A stretch of DNA of 64,000 bases from Candidatus Pantoea carbekii. GTDB taxonomy: Bacteria; Pseudomonadota; Gammaproteobacteria; Enterobacterales; Enterobacteriaceae. A program made the position numbers and the translations under genes. Positions 44,101-54,801 of the stretch are shown here, one piece after another; position 1 is the stretch's first letter; every line of letters begins with the position of its first letter. Where the stretch lies: the NCBI RefSeq assembly GCF_000971765.1, contig NZ_CP010907.1, positions 372,001 through 436,000 of the forward strand, written 5' to 3'. The notes beneath the pieces are model-generated. The model was given only the letters and a program-made list of their open reading frames with translations, was not told where the DNA came from and ran no database searches.

Positions 44101-44128
44101 TAATTAAGCAAATGAATTTGCTTAATTA
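44101..44128. promoter_or_regulatory. 13-bp perfect inverted repeat before ydiK
   Basis: Arms TAATTAAGCAAAT (44101-44113) and ATTTGCTTAATTA (44116-44128) are exact reverse complements around GA. It ends 33 bases before the ydiK ATG, between divergent ydiJ and ydiK, a natural position for an operator or a 5'-leader hairpin. Confidence 0.55.
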
Positions 44129-44161
44129 CGAAAGATTTCTTACTGAGGTTAAACTGATTTT

Positions 44162-45259
44162 ATGAAAAGTTTACAACGCTCTATGGATTTACCGCAACTA
44201 TTATTTTCTATAATGTTTATATTAATTATGGTAATTGCCTGTTTCTGGGTGGTGAAGCCATTTATACTTGGTTTTACATGGGCTAGTATGGTTGTAATTG
44301 CTACATGGCCACTTATGATTCGCTTACAATATCTCTTGTGGGGTAGACGCTTATTAGCGATAATAGTAATGACGATTCTATTATTGCTTTTGTTTATTAT
44401 TCCAATTGCTGTTCTAGTAAATAGCTTGATTGATAACAGTACACTAGTAATTAACTGGATTAGCCAGGGGCATCTATCTTTACCGCAACTGAATTGGCTT
44501 AGTGATATTCCAATGATTGGACAAAAACTTCATTTCAGTTATCATAGACTGCTTAATGGCGGTAGTATAGCAATAATACAACATTTGCAACCTTATTTAG
44601 GACGTACAACTAGATTTTTCTTTGCACAAGCCGGGAATTTTAGCAGATTTATGATACATCTTGCGCTAATGCTACTATTCAGTGTACTACTTTATTGGCG
44701 GGGAGAACATGTCGGATACGGAATTCGCCATTTTGCGTATCGTATGGGTGGAAATCGGGCTGATGCGACTGTATTGCTAGCTAGCCAAGCAATTCGTGCT
44801 GTAGCCCTAGGTGTAGTTGTAACGGCATTAGTGCAAGGTATTTTAGGAGGCATTGGTTTAGCTATCTCCGGCATTCCGTATTCTACTTTGTTAACTGTAT
44901 TGATGATACTAACTTGTTTAGTGCAATTAGGCCCGCTTGTTATGTTAATCCCGGCCATTATATGGTTATACTGGATTGGTGATACAACTTGGGGTACAGT
45001 ATTAATGATATGGAGCTGTATAGTAGGGATGTTGGATAACATATTACGACCTATATTAATTCGAATGGGAGCTGATTTACCAACCATCTTAATTCTTTCT
45101 GGCGTTATTGGTGGTTTAGTTGAATTTGGTATGATAGGATTATTTATTGGACCAGTAGTATTGGCTGTTTCTTATAGGCTACTATCAGTATGGATACATG
45201 AGGTATCTGCACCTAATGAAGATATAGATACAACTATTGAAACTTTAACTGATAATTAA
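44162..45259 (+). CDS. ydiK: AI-2E family inner-membrane transporter YdiK
   Basis: 365 residues (E. coli 370), around seven or eight hydrophobic spans. Family hallmarks in the C-terminal half: ALVQGILGGIGLAISGIPYSTLLTVLM, LGPLVMLIPAIIWLYW and the DNILRPILIRMGADLPTILILSGVIGGL block. The substrate is not known; members have been linked to autoinducer or Na+/H+ export. TGAGG before the ATG. It is followed at once by a shared terminator with ihfA. Confidence 0.92.
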   Translation: MKSLQRSMDLPQLLFSIMFILIMVIACFWVVKPFILGFTWASMVVIATWPLMIRLQYLLWGRRLLAIIVMTILLLLLFIIPIAVLVNSLIDNSTLVINWISQGHLSLPQLNWLSDIPMIGQKLHFSYHRLLNGGSIAIIQHLQPYLGRTTRFFFAQAGNFSRFMIHLALMLLFSVLLYWRGEHVGYGIRHFAYRMGGNRADATVLLASQAIRAVALGVVVTALVQGILGGIGLAISGIPYSTLLTVLMILTCLVQLGPLVMLIPAIIWLYWIGDTTWGTVLMIWSCIVGMLDNILRPILIRMGADLPTILILSGVIGGLVEFGMIGLFIGPVVLAVSYRLLSVWIHEVSAPNEDIDTTIETLTDN

Positions 45260-45316
45260 CAATTATTTTACTATATTAGTAAAACCTATTAGTAAACTTG
45301 CTTATATAAAATAATA

Positions 45317-45339
45317 AAAAGGTCGCTAGGCGACCTTTT
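45317..45339. terminator. Bidirectional terminator between ydiK and ihfA
   Basis: Perfect 10-bp stem AAAAGGTCGC (45317-45326) / GCGACCTTTT (45330-45339) with a TAG loop, an A-run on one side and T-run on the other, so it can end both ydiK (plus) and the thrS-ihfA operon (minus). Confidence 0.9.
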
Positions 45340-45343
45340 AAAA

Positions 45344-45649
45344 TTAATTAGCTTTTTTATTAGATGGTTTATTATCAACGCGACTTTTCAATTTTTGCCC
45401 TGGTCGGAATGTTACCACCCGGCGAGCAGTTATTGGAATATCTTCTCCTGTCTTTGGATTACGACCTGGACGTTGGTTTTTATCACGTAATTCAAAATTA
45501 CCAAATCCAGACAATTTTACTTGTTCTCCGTTTTCCAATGCGCGGCGAACCTCTTCAAAAAAAAGTTCTACCAACTCTTTGGCATCGCGTTTGCTCAACC
45601 CGAGTTTTTCAAACAGGTACTCTGACATTTCAGCTTTAGTAAGCGCCAT
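45344..45649 (-). CDS. ihfA: Integration host factor subunit alpha
   Basis: DNA-bending nucleoid protein, heterodimer with IhfB. 101 residues (E. coli 99). [28 protein letters not shown] at the N terminus and the beta-arm block [26 protein letters not shown] with the intercalating proline are conserved. Starts 4 bases after the pheT stop; last gene of the thrS operon. Confidence 0.97.
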   Translation of the reverse strand: MALTKAEMSEYLFEKLGLSKRDAKELVELFFEEVRRALENGEQVKLSGFGNFELRDKNQRPGRNPKTGEDIPITARRVVTFRPGQKLKSRVDNKPSNKKAN

Positions 45650-45653
45650 AAGT

Positions 45654-48047
45654 TTAATCCCTCAAGGTTGCCTGGAGTCGTTCTTTTAATACCGCAATAC
45701 ATTTATTGACATTTGCGGCAATTTCCTTTTCTTTTAGTGTCTTATTGATATTTTGTAAAATTAAACTAATCGCGAGGCTTTTTTTGCCTTTTTCTATACC
45801 TTTACCGCGATATACATCAAACAAATTTATTCCAATCAGTTGATTTCCTAAAGTTTTCTTACATTCCATAATAACATCTTCTGCGGGTACGTTTTCAGAC
45901 ACAACGATAGAAATATCACGACGATTTGAAGGAAAGCGTGAAATTTCAAATATATTAGGTAACCTACGATCTGCTATCTTACTCCAAAATAATTCAAACA
46001 CTAAAGTTGGTCTATTGAGTTCTAGCTTATCTTCTAAATTTGGGTGAATAGCTCCAATAAATCCTATACACTCTTTATGTAAATAAATGGCTGCACTCTG
46101 TCCAGGATGTAGTGCAGGATGTATTTGTGCACGGAAAGAAATATCTCGTAATTTACCAGTTAAATCTAACATTGATTCTAAATCACCTTTTAAGTCATAA
46201 AAATCGGCAATTTTATAGTCCATATCCCAATGTTCTCCACAGCGAGTACCACTGAATACAGCCGCCAGCATAAGATCCTGGCTAACGCCAAGATCAGCAT
46301 GTATATCGGGTACAAAACGTAATCCACTTTCAAATAAACACACTCGTTGTTGCTGACGTTTATTATTGTATGCCACAACACCTAATAAACCAGTCCATAG
46401 TGATAAACGCATAGCTGACATATCACTAGAAATTGGATTTGGTAAAATTAATGCTTTTTGATTTGGATGCAGTAATTGCTGTATTTTGGGATCAACAAAA
46501 CTATAAGTAATGGCTTCTTGATAACCTTTATCTACTAACAAGTCTTTAACACGTTTTAGTGATAAATCGGCTTCCCGATTCTGTATCATCACTAAGTTGG
46601 TTTTGATAGGCACATCTGGAATATTGTTGTAGCCATAAATACGTACTATTTCCTCTATTAAATCTTCTTCAATCGCTATATCGAAACGCCAACTTGGCAC
46701 TATAACTTTCCAGTCACTTCCTATTATATAGACTTTACAACCAAGATAAGTTAAAATTTGCGTTATTGTATCATCGAAAATTAGATGTCCGATAAGACGA
46801 TTTAGCGTTTTTCGATATAACATAATTGTAGCGCATTTTGGCAGTTCACTATATTCAATATAATCTACTAACGGACCAACTTTTCCCCCGCAAATATCTA
46901 ATAATAGCTGAGTTGCTCGTTCCATCGCCTTAGGTTGTAACGCAGGATCTACTCCGCGCTCATAGCGGTATGATGCATCAGTACATAAACCATAACGACG
47001 TGCACGACCATGAATTACCATTGGATTGAAAAATGCACATTCTAAAAGAACATTCTGAGTCTCTTGCTTTATGGACGAATGTTCACTGCCTAAAATACCT
47101 GCTATTGCTAATATTTGATATTCATCAGCAATTACTAATGTATCGTTATTCAGTTTCAGTTCATCATCATGAAGCAACTTGATTGTTTCCTGTTCTTTAG
47201 CCATTCGTACTGTAATAGGATCATGTAATTGATCGAGGTCAAAAGCATGCATCGGTTGACCGAGTTCTAGCATAACATAGTTGGTGATATCTACTACTGG
47301 ATTGACGGAACGAAAACCACAACGACGCAGTTTTTCATACATCCAAACTGGCGTAACAGATTGAATATCTATATCTTTTATGATTCTACTAACATATCTT
47401 GGGCATGCGGTTTTTTCATTAACATTAATTGGAAAAATATCATCAATAGTAGGTTCTACAGTCTTAATTTTTGGTGTTATCAATTTCAAACTATTTAATG
47501 CTGCTAAATCACGAGCCATACCAATGATACTCAAACAGTCTGAACGATTTGGCATAATATTAATATCAATTATATGATCATCTATTTGAACGTATTGGCA
47601 AATATCAGTTCCTATAACAGCATGCACTGGTAATTCAATAATATCTGTACCTGTGTGATTATTGAAAATTCCCAATTCACAGGATGAACATAATCTTCCT
47701 TCCGAACGCTGACCATACAGCTGGGTAACTTGAACTTTAAAATTCCTTGGTAATAACGCACCAACAGTTGCTACTGCAACTTTTAATCCTTGACGACAAT
47801 TTTTAGCACTGCAGAGTATATCTAATAAATGCTTTTTACCAATATCAATTTTGGTTATTTTTAAATGAAGATCATTAGAATACCGAATACATTCAACAAT
47901 TTCACCAACTATTACTCCGCTATATACCTCTGTCACTGGAGTAATATTATTAACTTCTAAACCGGCCATAGTAAGTTGCTCTGCTAAAGCAGTACCATCT
48001 AAGTCTAGGTTAACCCATTCGCGTAACCAAAATTCACTGAATTTCAT
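45654..48047 (-). CDS. pheT: Phenylalanyl-tRNA synthetase beta subunit
   Basis: 797 residues (E. coli 795). Domains in order: N-terminal tRNA-binding fold (residues ~40-150), B3/B4 editing domain (~205-400, including [15 protein letters not shown]), B5 DNA-binding-like fold, catalytic-like core, and C-terminal anticodon-binding domain ([14 protein letters not shown] near 710). Works as a heterotetramer with PheS. 16 bases after pheS. Confidence 0.97.
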   Translation of the reverse strand: MKFSEFWLREWVNLDLDGTALAEQLTMAGLEVNNITPVTEVYSGVIVGEIVECIRYSNDLHLKITKIDIGKKHLLDILCSAKNCRQGLKVAVATVGALLPRNFKVQVTQLYGQRSEGRLCSSCELGIFNNHTGTDIIELPVHAVIGTDICQYVQIDDHIIDINIMPNRSDCLSIIGMARDLAALNSLKLITPKIKTVEPTIDDIFPINVNEKTACPRYVSRIIKDIDIQSVTPVWMYEKLRRCGFRSVNPVVDITNYVMLELGQPMHAFDLDQLHDPITVRMAKEQETIKLLHDDELKLNNDTLVIADEYQILAIAGILGSEHSSIKQETQNVLLECAFFNPMVIHGRARRYGLCTDASYRYERGVDPALQPKAMERATQLLLDICGGKVGPLVDYIEYSELPKCATIMLYRKTLNRLIGHLIFDDTITQILTYLGCKVYIIGSDWKVIVPSWRFDIAIEEDLIEEIVRIYGYNNIPDVPIKTNLVMIQNREADLSLKRVKDLLVDKGYQEAITYSFVDPKIQQLLHPNQKALILPNPISSDMSAMRLSLWTGLLGVVAYNNKRQQQRVCLFESGLRFVPDIHADLGVSQDLMLAAVFSGTRCGEHWDMDYKIADFYDLKGDLESMLDLTGKLRDISFRAQIHPALHPGQSAAIYLHKECIGFIGAIHPNLEDKLELNRPTLVFELFWSKIADRRLPNIFEISRFPSNRRDISIVVSENVPAEDVIMECKKTLGNQLIGINLFDVYRGKGIEKGKKSLAISLILQNINKTLKEKEIAANVNKCIAVLKERLQATLRD

Positions 48048-48063
48048 CGCAAAACTGCTCTAT

Positions 48064-49047
48064 TTAGATAAATTGTTTTAAAAAACGCAAGTCATTTTCA
48101 AAAAAAGAACGTAAATCACTTACTCCATAGCGTAACATGCTAAGGCGTTCTATACCCATGCCAAATGCAAAACCAGAATAAACTTTTGAATCGATACCAA
48201 CATTGTACAACACTCGTGGATGAATCATCCCACACCCTAATACTTCTATCCATTTACCGTTTTTATCCATTATATCTATTTCAGCAGAAGGCTCAGTAAA
48301 CGGAAAGTAAGAAGCACGAAACCGTACTTGAAGATTGTTTTCAAAAAAAATAGTAATAAAATTGTTTAGTGTTCCTTTTAGGTTAGTAAAATTGATATCT
48401 TTATCAACTATTAAACCTTCCATCTGATGGAACATAGGCGTATGCATTGAATCATAATCATGGCGATATACACGACCTGGTGCAATAATGCGAATCGGCG
48501 GCTTCTGATCTTTCAAACTACGAATCTGGACACTAGAGGTTTGCGTACGTAATAAACGATTTGAATCTAGCCAAAAAGTGTCATGTTCGTTTCGTACTGA
48601 ATGATGACTGGGAATATTTAACGCATTGAAATTATGATAATCATCCTCAATTTCTGGACCAGTAACGACTGTAAAACCTAATTGACAAAAAAAGAATTCG
48701 ATACGATCGATTGTACGGGTTACTGGATGCAAATTAGCACTTTCAATACGTCGACCTGGTAAAGAAACATCGATTTTTTCCACAGCAAGACGTTTATTAA
48801 GTTCTATATTCTTTAGAATATGTTTACGTGTAATGATATAATCTTGTACCTGTTTTTTAGCTTTATTTATTAATAAACCAACAACAGGACGTTCTTTAGG
48901 TGTTAATTTATGTAATGCTCTTATTTGTAATGTAAAATACCCTTTTTTACCTAAAAAATCGGCATGCAAAACCTCCAATGTTTTAATATCTGATGCCTGG
49001 TCAATAGCATTGATAGCACGTGTTACCAGGGATGCGATTTGCGACAT
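48064..49047 (-). CDS. pheS: Phenylalanyl-tRNA synthetase alpha subunit
   Basis: Catalytic subunit, 327 residues as in E. coli. Class II motifs: motif 2 [15 protein letters not shown] and motif 3 [16 protein letters not shown]; the phenylalanine pocket block [10 protein letters not shown] is present. A coiled-coil arm forms the first ~85 residues. Expression is likely set by the pheM attenuator just upstream. Confidence 0.97.
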   Translation of the reverse strand: MSQIASLVTRAINAIDQASDIKTLEVLHADFLGKKGYFTLQIRALHKLTPKERPVVGLLINKAKKQVQDYIITRKHILKNIELNKRLAVEKIDVSLPGRRIESANLHPVTRTIDRIEFFFCQLGFTVVTGPEIEDDYHNFNALNIPSHHSVRNEHDTFWLDSNRLLRTQTSSVQIRSLKDQKPPIRIIAPGRVYRHDYDSMHTPMFHQMEGLIVDKDINFTNLKGTLNNFITIFFENNLQVRFRASYFPFTEPSAEIDIMDKNGKWIEVLGCGMIHPRVLYNVGIDSKVYSGFAFGMGIERLSMLRYGVSDLRSFFENDLRFLKQFI

Positions 49048-49116
49048 AATCTGCTCGTTTCCTCTGCTTTATATAGCAACTAAATTATTTTATTAAAATA
49101 TGTTAAAAAAAATAAA

Positions 49117-49139
49117 AAAGCCCCCTTCATGGAGGCTTT
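49117..49139 (-). terminator. pheST attenuator (phenylalanine-controlled terminator)
   Basis: On the minus strand AAAGCCTCC and GGGGGCTTT form a 9-bp stem (one G-U pair) with loop ATGAA, followed by TTTATTTTTT. A competing antiterminator is available: AGGTTTT just after the pheM stop (49176-49182) can pair with AAAGCCT (49133-49139). This is the arrangement of the classical E. coli pheST attenuator. Confidence 0.88.
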
Positions 49140-49190
49140 AGTAGCGCGATTCAGATTTCTTTTTTCTTACGCATAAAAACCTTAATAAAT

Positions 49191-49229
49191 TCATTTTAAA
49201 ATAAAAAAGAAATGAAAAGAGCAATACAT
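49191..49229 (-). CDS. pheM: pheST leader peptide PheM
   Basis: 12-codon open frame reading MYCSFHFFFILK, with four phenylalanine codons, three of them consecutive, just ahead of the attenuator. E. coli PheM ([14 protein letters not shown]) has the same run FFF. Stalling at Phe codons when charged tRNA-Phe is scarce would favour the antiterminator. GAGG lies upstream at a rather long distance (~12 bases). A possible -10 TATGAT is at 49262-49267. Confidence 0.82.
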   Translation of the reverse strand: MYCSFHFFFILK

Positions 49230-49363
49230 ATACTTGAATAACCTCATGTTGCATAGAAACTATCATAGTTAAAATATAAAACTATTAAAATAGAAATTTT
49301 CCTTGTAAGATATCTTTATAGATAATAAAAAAGAAACCATTCTTCCTTAATTATTTAATTAAA

Positions 49364-49720
49364 TTAGTTTAGAACTGATTTTGCCTTTTCAATTAACGCA
49401 GTAAACGCAACTTTATCAAATACAGCAATGTCAGCTAAAATTTTTCGATCGATTTCAATAGACAGTTTTTTTAACGCATTAATAAAATTGCCATAAGACA
49501 TACCATTTTGCCGCGCGGCAGCATTGATACGTGTGATCCATAGCTGACGGAACTGACGTTTCCGTTGACGGCGATCGCGGTAAGCATATTGCCCAGCTTT
49601 AATAACAGCTTGGATGGCAACCCGGTATACACGTGAACGTGCGCCATAATAACCTTTAGCTCGTTTTAAGATTTTTTTGTGACGTGCACGAGCAATTACA
49701 CCACGTTTTATGCGAACCAT
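49364..49720 (-). CDS. rplT: Ribosomal protein bL20
   Basis: Large-subunit assembly protein of 118 residues, the E. coli length; also a translational repressor of rpmI-rplT in E. coli. The N-terminal basic tail [21 protein letters not shown] and [20 protein letters not shown] are conserved. GGAGAG upstream. Confidence 0.98.
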   Translation of the reverse strand: MVRIKRGVIARARHKKILKRAKGYYGARSRVYRVAIQAVIKAGQYAYRDRRQRKRQFRQLWITRINAAARQNGMSYGNFINALKKLSIEIDRKILADIAVFDKVAFTALIEKAKSVLN

Positions 49721-49830
49721 GTAAACTTCTCTCCTACTATCATATTATTTTATAGTACTCATATTTCGATACAGATTTTTAATCTGTTAAATTTTTTTAA
49801 ATAAATATTTAAACAGAGATCTATAAAAAT

Positions 49831-50031
49831 CTAATTTGCATATGGTAAGCAGGCAATAACAAAATCACGATCACTTTTAGATACTATACCTTTCGTATGT
49901 AGATGACGTTTTCGTTTAGTCGTTTTTTTAGTCAAAATATGACGTAGGTTTGCATGCTTGCGTTTAAATTTCTTAGAAGCGATTTTCTTAAAACGTTTAG
50001 CAGCACCACGTATAGTCTTAATCTTTGGCAT
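49831..50031 (-). CDS. rpmI: Ribosomal protein bL35
   Basis: 66 residues (E. coli 65), highly basic: [20 protein letters not shown], then [27 protein letters not shown] lies before the start. A 110-base spacer separates it from rplT, longer than in E. coli. Confidence 0.97.
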   Translation of the reverse strand: MPKIKTIRGAAKRFKKIASKKFKRKHANLRHILTKKTTKRKRHLHTKGIVSKSDRDFVIACLPYAN

Positions 50032-50150
50032 ATTTTAAAATATCCACTTCCTTTACGTTTTAATTAATTTATTTATCCTATATTTATAATATACAGCTTC
50101 TTGAAATGTAAAAATAGAAATACTTCTACACATTATTTCACCTTGAAATT

Positions 50151-50693
50151 TCATTGTTTCTTCTTTGGTGCAAGCACCATAATCATCTGACGTCCTTCAA
50201 TTTTTGTAGGAAAAGATTCTACTATTGCAAATTCATTTAAATCTCTTTTTACACGATGAAGCAGTTCTATTCCTATCTGTTGATGGACCATTTCACGACC
50301 ACGGAAGCGCAATGTAATTTTAGTTTTATCGCCTTCCTCTAAAAAACGGATCAAACTACGCAGCTTCACTTGATAGTCACTTTCGTCAGTACCAGGACGG
50401 AATTTAATTTCTTTTACTTGGATAAGTTTTTGTTTTTTCTTTTGTTCCCTGGAAGATTTATTTTTCTCATAAAGGAACTTGCCATAATCCATAATTCGGC
50501 AAACTGGTGGTTCAGCATTTGGACTAATTTCTACTAAATCTACACCAGCCTCTTCCGCTTTTTGAATAGCTTCAGCCAACAAAACAATTCCTATCTGTTC
50601 ACCATCAATATTAGTTAAACGTACTTCAGCAGCACGGATTTCACCGTTAATGCGATTAGGACGTGCTAGTTGTACTCGTTTTACGCCTTTAAT
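50151..50693 (-). CDS. infC: Translation initiation factor IF-3, AUU start
   Basis: 180 residues, exactly the E. coli length, when the start is taken at the ATT codon at 50693-50691. The frame from there reads [26 protein letters not shown], matching E. coli [20 protein letters not shown]; the first internal ATG (50582) would remove 37 conserved residues. GGAGG, inside the end of thrS, is the ribosome site. The rare AUU start is how IF-3 represses its own synthesis in E. coli. N and C domains both intact, ending VLAPKKKQ. Three bases separate it from thrS. Confidence 0.96.
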   Translation of the reverse strand: MKGVKRVQLARPNRINGEIRAAEVRLTNIDGEQIGIVLLAEAIQKAEEAGVDLVEISPNAEPPVCRIMDYGKFLYEKNKSSREQKKKQKLIQVKEIKFRPGTDESDYQVKLRSLIRFLEEGDKTKITLRFRGREMVHQQIGIELLHRVKRDLNEFAIVESFPTKIEGRQMIMVLAPKKKQ

Positions 50694-50696
50694 ACC

Positions 50697-52619
50697 TTAT
50701 TCCTCCCACTGATAAAAATGTCGACCGCGGATTTCCTTTTGTAATTTCTTAATAAATAATTCAATATCCATATTATGAATATTTTTACCGCGGTAAGTAC
50801 GTACAGTAATTTTACCTACTTTTAATTCTTTTTGTCCGCAAATCAACATATAAGGAACGTGACGCAATGTATGTTCACGAATTTTTAATCCTATTTTTTC
50901 ATTTCTCAAGTCAGTTTTAACGCGAATGTTTAAATTTTGCAATTTTTTTGTCAATTCATTAACGTATTCTATTTGATGACAAGTAATATTCATCACAACA
51001 ACTTGTACTGGAGCAAGCCAAGTTGGCAACAAACCAGCAAATTCTTCAATAACTATTCCAATAAAACGTTCTATAGAACCTAACAGCGCACGATGAATCA
51101 TCACTGGTGTTTGACGTTCATTTTTTTGATTTATATAAGTAGCATTTAAACATTTAGTTATAGAAAAATCTAATTGAATTGTACCACATTGCCACGATCG
51201 ATTAAGGCAATCATACAGAATAAATTCAATTTTTGGACCATAGAATGCTCCTTCTTCTTTTTGATATTCAAATGCAATACCATTATCTTGTAGTGCTTTA
51301 GCTAAATCTGCTTCTGCATTATCCCAAATTTCTTCTGAACCTATGCGCTTTATTGGACGAGTCGATAGCTTAACTGTAATTTTTTTAAATCCAAAAGTGC
51401 TGTATATATCATAAGCCATACTGATACAGCTTTTTACTTCTTCGCATATTTGGTAGGACATGCAAAAAATATGCGCATCATCTTGAGTAAAGCTACGTAA
51501 ACGCATTAGACCATGTAATGAACCTGATGGTTCATTACGATGACAAGTACCGAATTCTGCTATACGCAATGGTAAATCACGGTAAGATTTCAATCCTTGG
51601 CTAAAAATCTGAACATGTGCAGGACAATTCATAGGTTTTATACAATATTCACGATTATCGGAAGAAGTAATAAACATTGCATCATGATAGTTTTCCCAAT
51701 GACCTGTAGTTTCCCATAAATGACGATCCATCATACATGGAGTCCTAACTTCTTGGTATTCATACTCCTGTAATTTTGAACGGACGAAAGATTCCAATTC
51801 ACGAAAAATAATCCATCCGTTATGATGCCAAAACACCATACCTGGTGCTTCTTCCTGCATATGATATAAATCAAGTTGTCGACTGATTTTACGATGATCT
51901 CTGTTTGCTACTTCTTCAACATGTTGTAAATAGTCATCTAATTGTTTTTTGCTTGTCCATATAACACCATAAATACGCTGTAATGTTTTATTATTACTAT
52001 CGTTAAAAATATCAGAAACTGTCTGTAATTTAAAATAACGGCAAAACTTTATATTAGGAATATGAGGGCGAGAACATATATCAATATATTCTTTCTGACA
52101 ATGTAATGTAACAAAATTATCACGTTTTATTTTTTCATCAAGAAGATGTATTTTGTATTTTTCTCTACGTGATGTAAATAAATTATATGCTTCCTGCCAA
52201 GTTACTTTTTTCTTTACAATGTCATAACCATTTTTTACCAATTCATGCATGCGATTTTCTATTTTAAGAAGATCTTCAAATGTAAATTTATATTTCAAAT
52301 CAATATCATAATAAAATCCATTGTCAAGTGCGTTATTGATCATCATTTGTGCATTTGGCCAAAGCTGTTTAACTGCTCGACCCAGTAGATGTCCACAAGA
52401 ATGTCGGATAATTTCTAGACCTATTTCATCTGTTTCAGTAATAATTTTAACACAAGCATCTTCAGTAATCAGATCAACTGTATCTACCAATTTATTATTT
52501 ACACATCCAGCAATACAAATTTTGGCTAAGTGAGGACTGATATTTAAAGCAATATCCATTACACTAACAGAACATTCAAAAATACGCTGGCTGCCATCAG
52601 GAAGAGTAATTAGTGGCAT
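50697..52619 (-). CDS. thrS: Threonyl-tRNA synthetase, altered editing domain
   Basis: 640 residues (E. coli 642). Domains: TGS (1-62), editing domain (63-225), class II catalytic core (240-535), anticodon-binding (536-640). Editing residues His73, His77, Cys182 and His186 remain, but the E. coli CRGPH is CSRPH and the AGAYWRGD segment near 205 is reduced to SDIFND, two residues shorter. In the core, the zinc ligand Cys332 is in NCPAH (E. coli NCPGH). Motif 2 [25 protein letters not shown] is conserved. First gene of the operon; AAGGAT before the ATG. Confidence 0.96.
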   Translation of the reverse strand: MPLITLPDGSQRIFECSVSVMDIALNISPHLAKICIAGCVNNKLVDTVDLITEDACVKIITETDEIGLEIIRHSCGHLLGRAVKQLWPNAQMMINNALDNGFYYDIDLKYKFTFEDLLKIENRMHELVKNGYDIVKKKVTWQEAYNLFTSRREKYKIHLLDEKIKRDNFVTLHCQKEYIDICSRPHIPNIKFCRYFKLQTVSDIFNDSNNKTLQRIYGVIWTSKKQLDDYLQHVEEVANRDHRKISRQLDLYHMQEEAPGMVFWHHNGWIIFRELESFVRSKLQEYEYQEVRTPCMMDRHLWETTGHWENYHDAMFITSSDNREYCIKPMNCPAHVQIFSQGLKSYRDLPLRIAEFGTCHRNEPSGSLHGLMRLRSFTQDDAHIFCMSYQICEEVKSCISMAYDIYSTFGFKKITVKLSTRPIKRIGSEEIWDNAEADLAKALQDNGIAFEYQKEEGAFYGPKIEFILYDCLNRSWQCGTIQLDFSITKCLNATYINQKNERQTPVMIHRALLGSIERFIGIVIEEFAGLLPTWLAPVQVVVMNITCHQIEYVNELTKKLQNLNIRVKTDLRNEKIGLKIREHTLRHVPYMLICGQKELKVGKITVRTYRGKNIHNMDIELFIKKLQKEIRGRHFYQWEE

Positions 52620-53237
52620 TTTTTATCCTTAGAATTGCAGTCAGTTATTATATACAATATTAGTAAAAATATAGCCATCTATTTTATATTTATATCATAT
52701 ATTAAATTATGAAATCTTGCATTATATTGAGTGGATCTTTTTTTAAAGATATTTATCTTAAATTAAATTCATGATTGCTAATCTTACCTTTTTTAAAAGT
52801 ATTTAATAGCATGCATTATATTTCATTTTAGATTAAAGAAATATGTTTATTCAATAGTGCATTTTTAATTAGTCTAAAATAGTAAACTTTTCTTGAATCA
52901 CTACTATTATTAATAAAAATAATTAATTTAAGTTTAATCTCATCGACTCAATACATTTACTGTTAGTAATAACACATATCATACAGAAATACAAAAGTTT
53001 ATCTTATCCGTTGATATCAAGATATTAATACTAACAATAGATTTTTAATTCAAAATGTTTTATAGTTTAAATTTCATAAATATACTTTGAATTTTCATTT
53101 TTACAAAAAAATTTTTTTGATATACCTAATAATACTTATTAAAAAACTACTTGATTTTTTTATGATTACCATATGAATTTATTATAGATGTTTTAAAAAT
53201 TAATGTAGTGAAATTAATTAAGTATTAAGGAAAATTG
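52620..53237. other. Spacer between divergent thrS and nadE
   Basis: 618 bases, AT-rich, no gene. Must contain the thrS promoter and any ThrRS operator just past 52620; I could not recognise the tRNA-like operator. Sits next to the nadE block where gene order still follows E. coli at a distance. Confidence 0.5.
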
Positions 53238-54065
53238 ATGTCAATACAAAAAAAAATTATTCAAGTACTAGGTGTAAAACCTTTTATTAATCCTTATGAA
53301 GAAATTCGTATCAGCATAAATTTCTTAAAGTCTTATTTAAAAGTTAATACACTGTTACAAACCTTAGTGCTGGGAATTAGCGGTGGCCAAGATTCTACTC
53401 TTACAGGCATATTATCACAGATAGCAATACGCGAATTACGAAAAGAAACTAACCGAAAAGAATATTCATTTATTGCAGTGCGATTGCCATATGGTGTACA
53501 AACAGATGAGCAAGATTGTCAAGAAGCTCTATCATTTATTCAACCTGACCGCATAATAGTGGTAAATATTAAAGATGCTGTACTAACAAGTGAGCGTTCC
53601 CTTAAAAATGCTGGTATTATTCTATCAGATCTTATAAGAGGCAACGAAAAAGCACGAGAACGTATGAAAGTGCAATATAGCATAGCAGGTATGACCAAAG
53701 GATTAGTTGTGGGTACAGATCATGCTGCTGAAGCAGTAACGGGATTTTATACTAAATACGGTGATGGCGGTAGCGATATTAATCCTATTTTTCGTCTAAA
53801 CAAAAGACAAGGTAAAAAATTATTAAAAACACTTGGTTGTCCTGAACGACTTTATATGAAAAATCCTACAGCCGATCTAGAAGATGAACGACCGGCATTA
53901 AATGATGAAGCTATCTTAAAGGTTACTTACGAACAAATTGATGATTATTTAGAAGGTCATATAATTGATAGATTAGCTAGTAATCTTATTGAAAATTGGT
54001 ATTTGAACAGTGAACATAAGCGTCATTTACCAATCACAGTATTTGATGAATTTTGGAAAAAATAA
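53238..54065 (+). CDS. nadE: NH3-dependent NAD+ synthetase
   Basis: Final step of NAD synthesis, amidating nicotinate adenine dinucleotide with ammonia. 275 residues as in E. coli when started at the ATG at 53238, with AAGG upstream; a TTG immediately before it is not needed. The PP-loop [11 protein letters not shown] (near residue 45) binds ATP, and the [21 protein letters not shown] block and [15 protein letters not shown] are conserved. Confidence 0.97.
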   Translation: MSIQKKIIQVLGVKPFINPYEEIRISINFLKSYLKVNTLLQTLVLGISGGQDSTLTGILSQIAIRELRKETNRKEYSFIAVRLPYGVQTDEQDCQEALSFIQPDRIIVVNIKDAVLTSERSLKNAGIILSDLIRGNEKARERMKVQYSIAGMTKGLVVGTDHAAEAVTGFYTKYGDGGSDINPIFRLNKRQGKKLLKTLGCPERLYMKNPTADLEDERPALNDEAILKVTYEQIDDYLEGHIIDRLASNLIENWYLNSEHKRHLPITVFDEFWKK

Positions 54066-54801
54066 ATTTTTATTTTTATTTAAAATTTTTTAAATAAATT
54101 TAAACTAATAATTATAGAATAATATAAATCAACAATTAATGTTAGTTAAATTTTTTCTTATTCTATATTATTATAATCTGTGTAGTTTTTTAAAAAAATA
54201 ATAATGAGAAGAAACTTTCATTCAATATTCAGTAAAAATAATTAGCTAGGTTTAATATTCAGAATGTTACAATTTATTATTCTTGTCTTAAAAGACAAGA
54301 AATTGATGTAAATAACTTTAGTTGATTCATTAATAAAGGCAGTGTAACTATAAACGCGTAAGGATTTTATATAAATCTATTGTAAATCTTGAAGATATTA
54401 AAAAATTTTAACTAGTTGAATTGCGAAGTAAGATATTTTACTTGTCTTTAATTAAAAAGACACGCATTTTACAGTTAAATACATAGTTGATTTGATAATT
54501 TTTAAAATTCTTTTACTAAAGTACATATGATAGATATCATAGATTATGATAAACACTTTAATATAGAAGAATTGTTTGAATTAGTTTTTAGAAAAAATAT
54601 TCTATTAAATATAAAATTACAATTTATACAGTGGTAGAATATTTAATTAATTTTTTCAAATAAAATCTAAAAATTAACATTTTTTTATAAAATGTTAATT
54701 ATCTAATTTTTAACATCATAAAAAATAAACAGGTATGGTTACTTCTAGTTGTCAAAGGATCTAATAATAGAGTTCTTCAGACTTTAAGGACAACATTAAT
54801 C
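54066..54801. other. Spacer between nadE and treA (rearrangement junction)
   Basis: 736 bases with no gene. It joins nadE to treA, which are far apart in E. coli, so an ancient rearrangement point lies here. Contains the hairpin 54280-54301, possibly the nadE terminator displaced by erosion, and the treA promoter region. Confidence 0.5.
54280..54301. repeat. 10-bp inverted repeat downstream of nadE
   Basis: Arms TTCTTGTCTT (54280-54289) and AAGACAAGAA (54292-54301) around AA, 215 bases past the nadE stop. No T-run directly follows. A related TTGTCTTT...AAAGACA pair occurs again near 54440. Confidence 0.5.
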
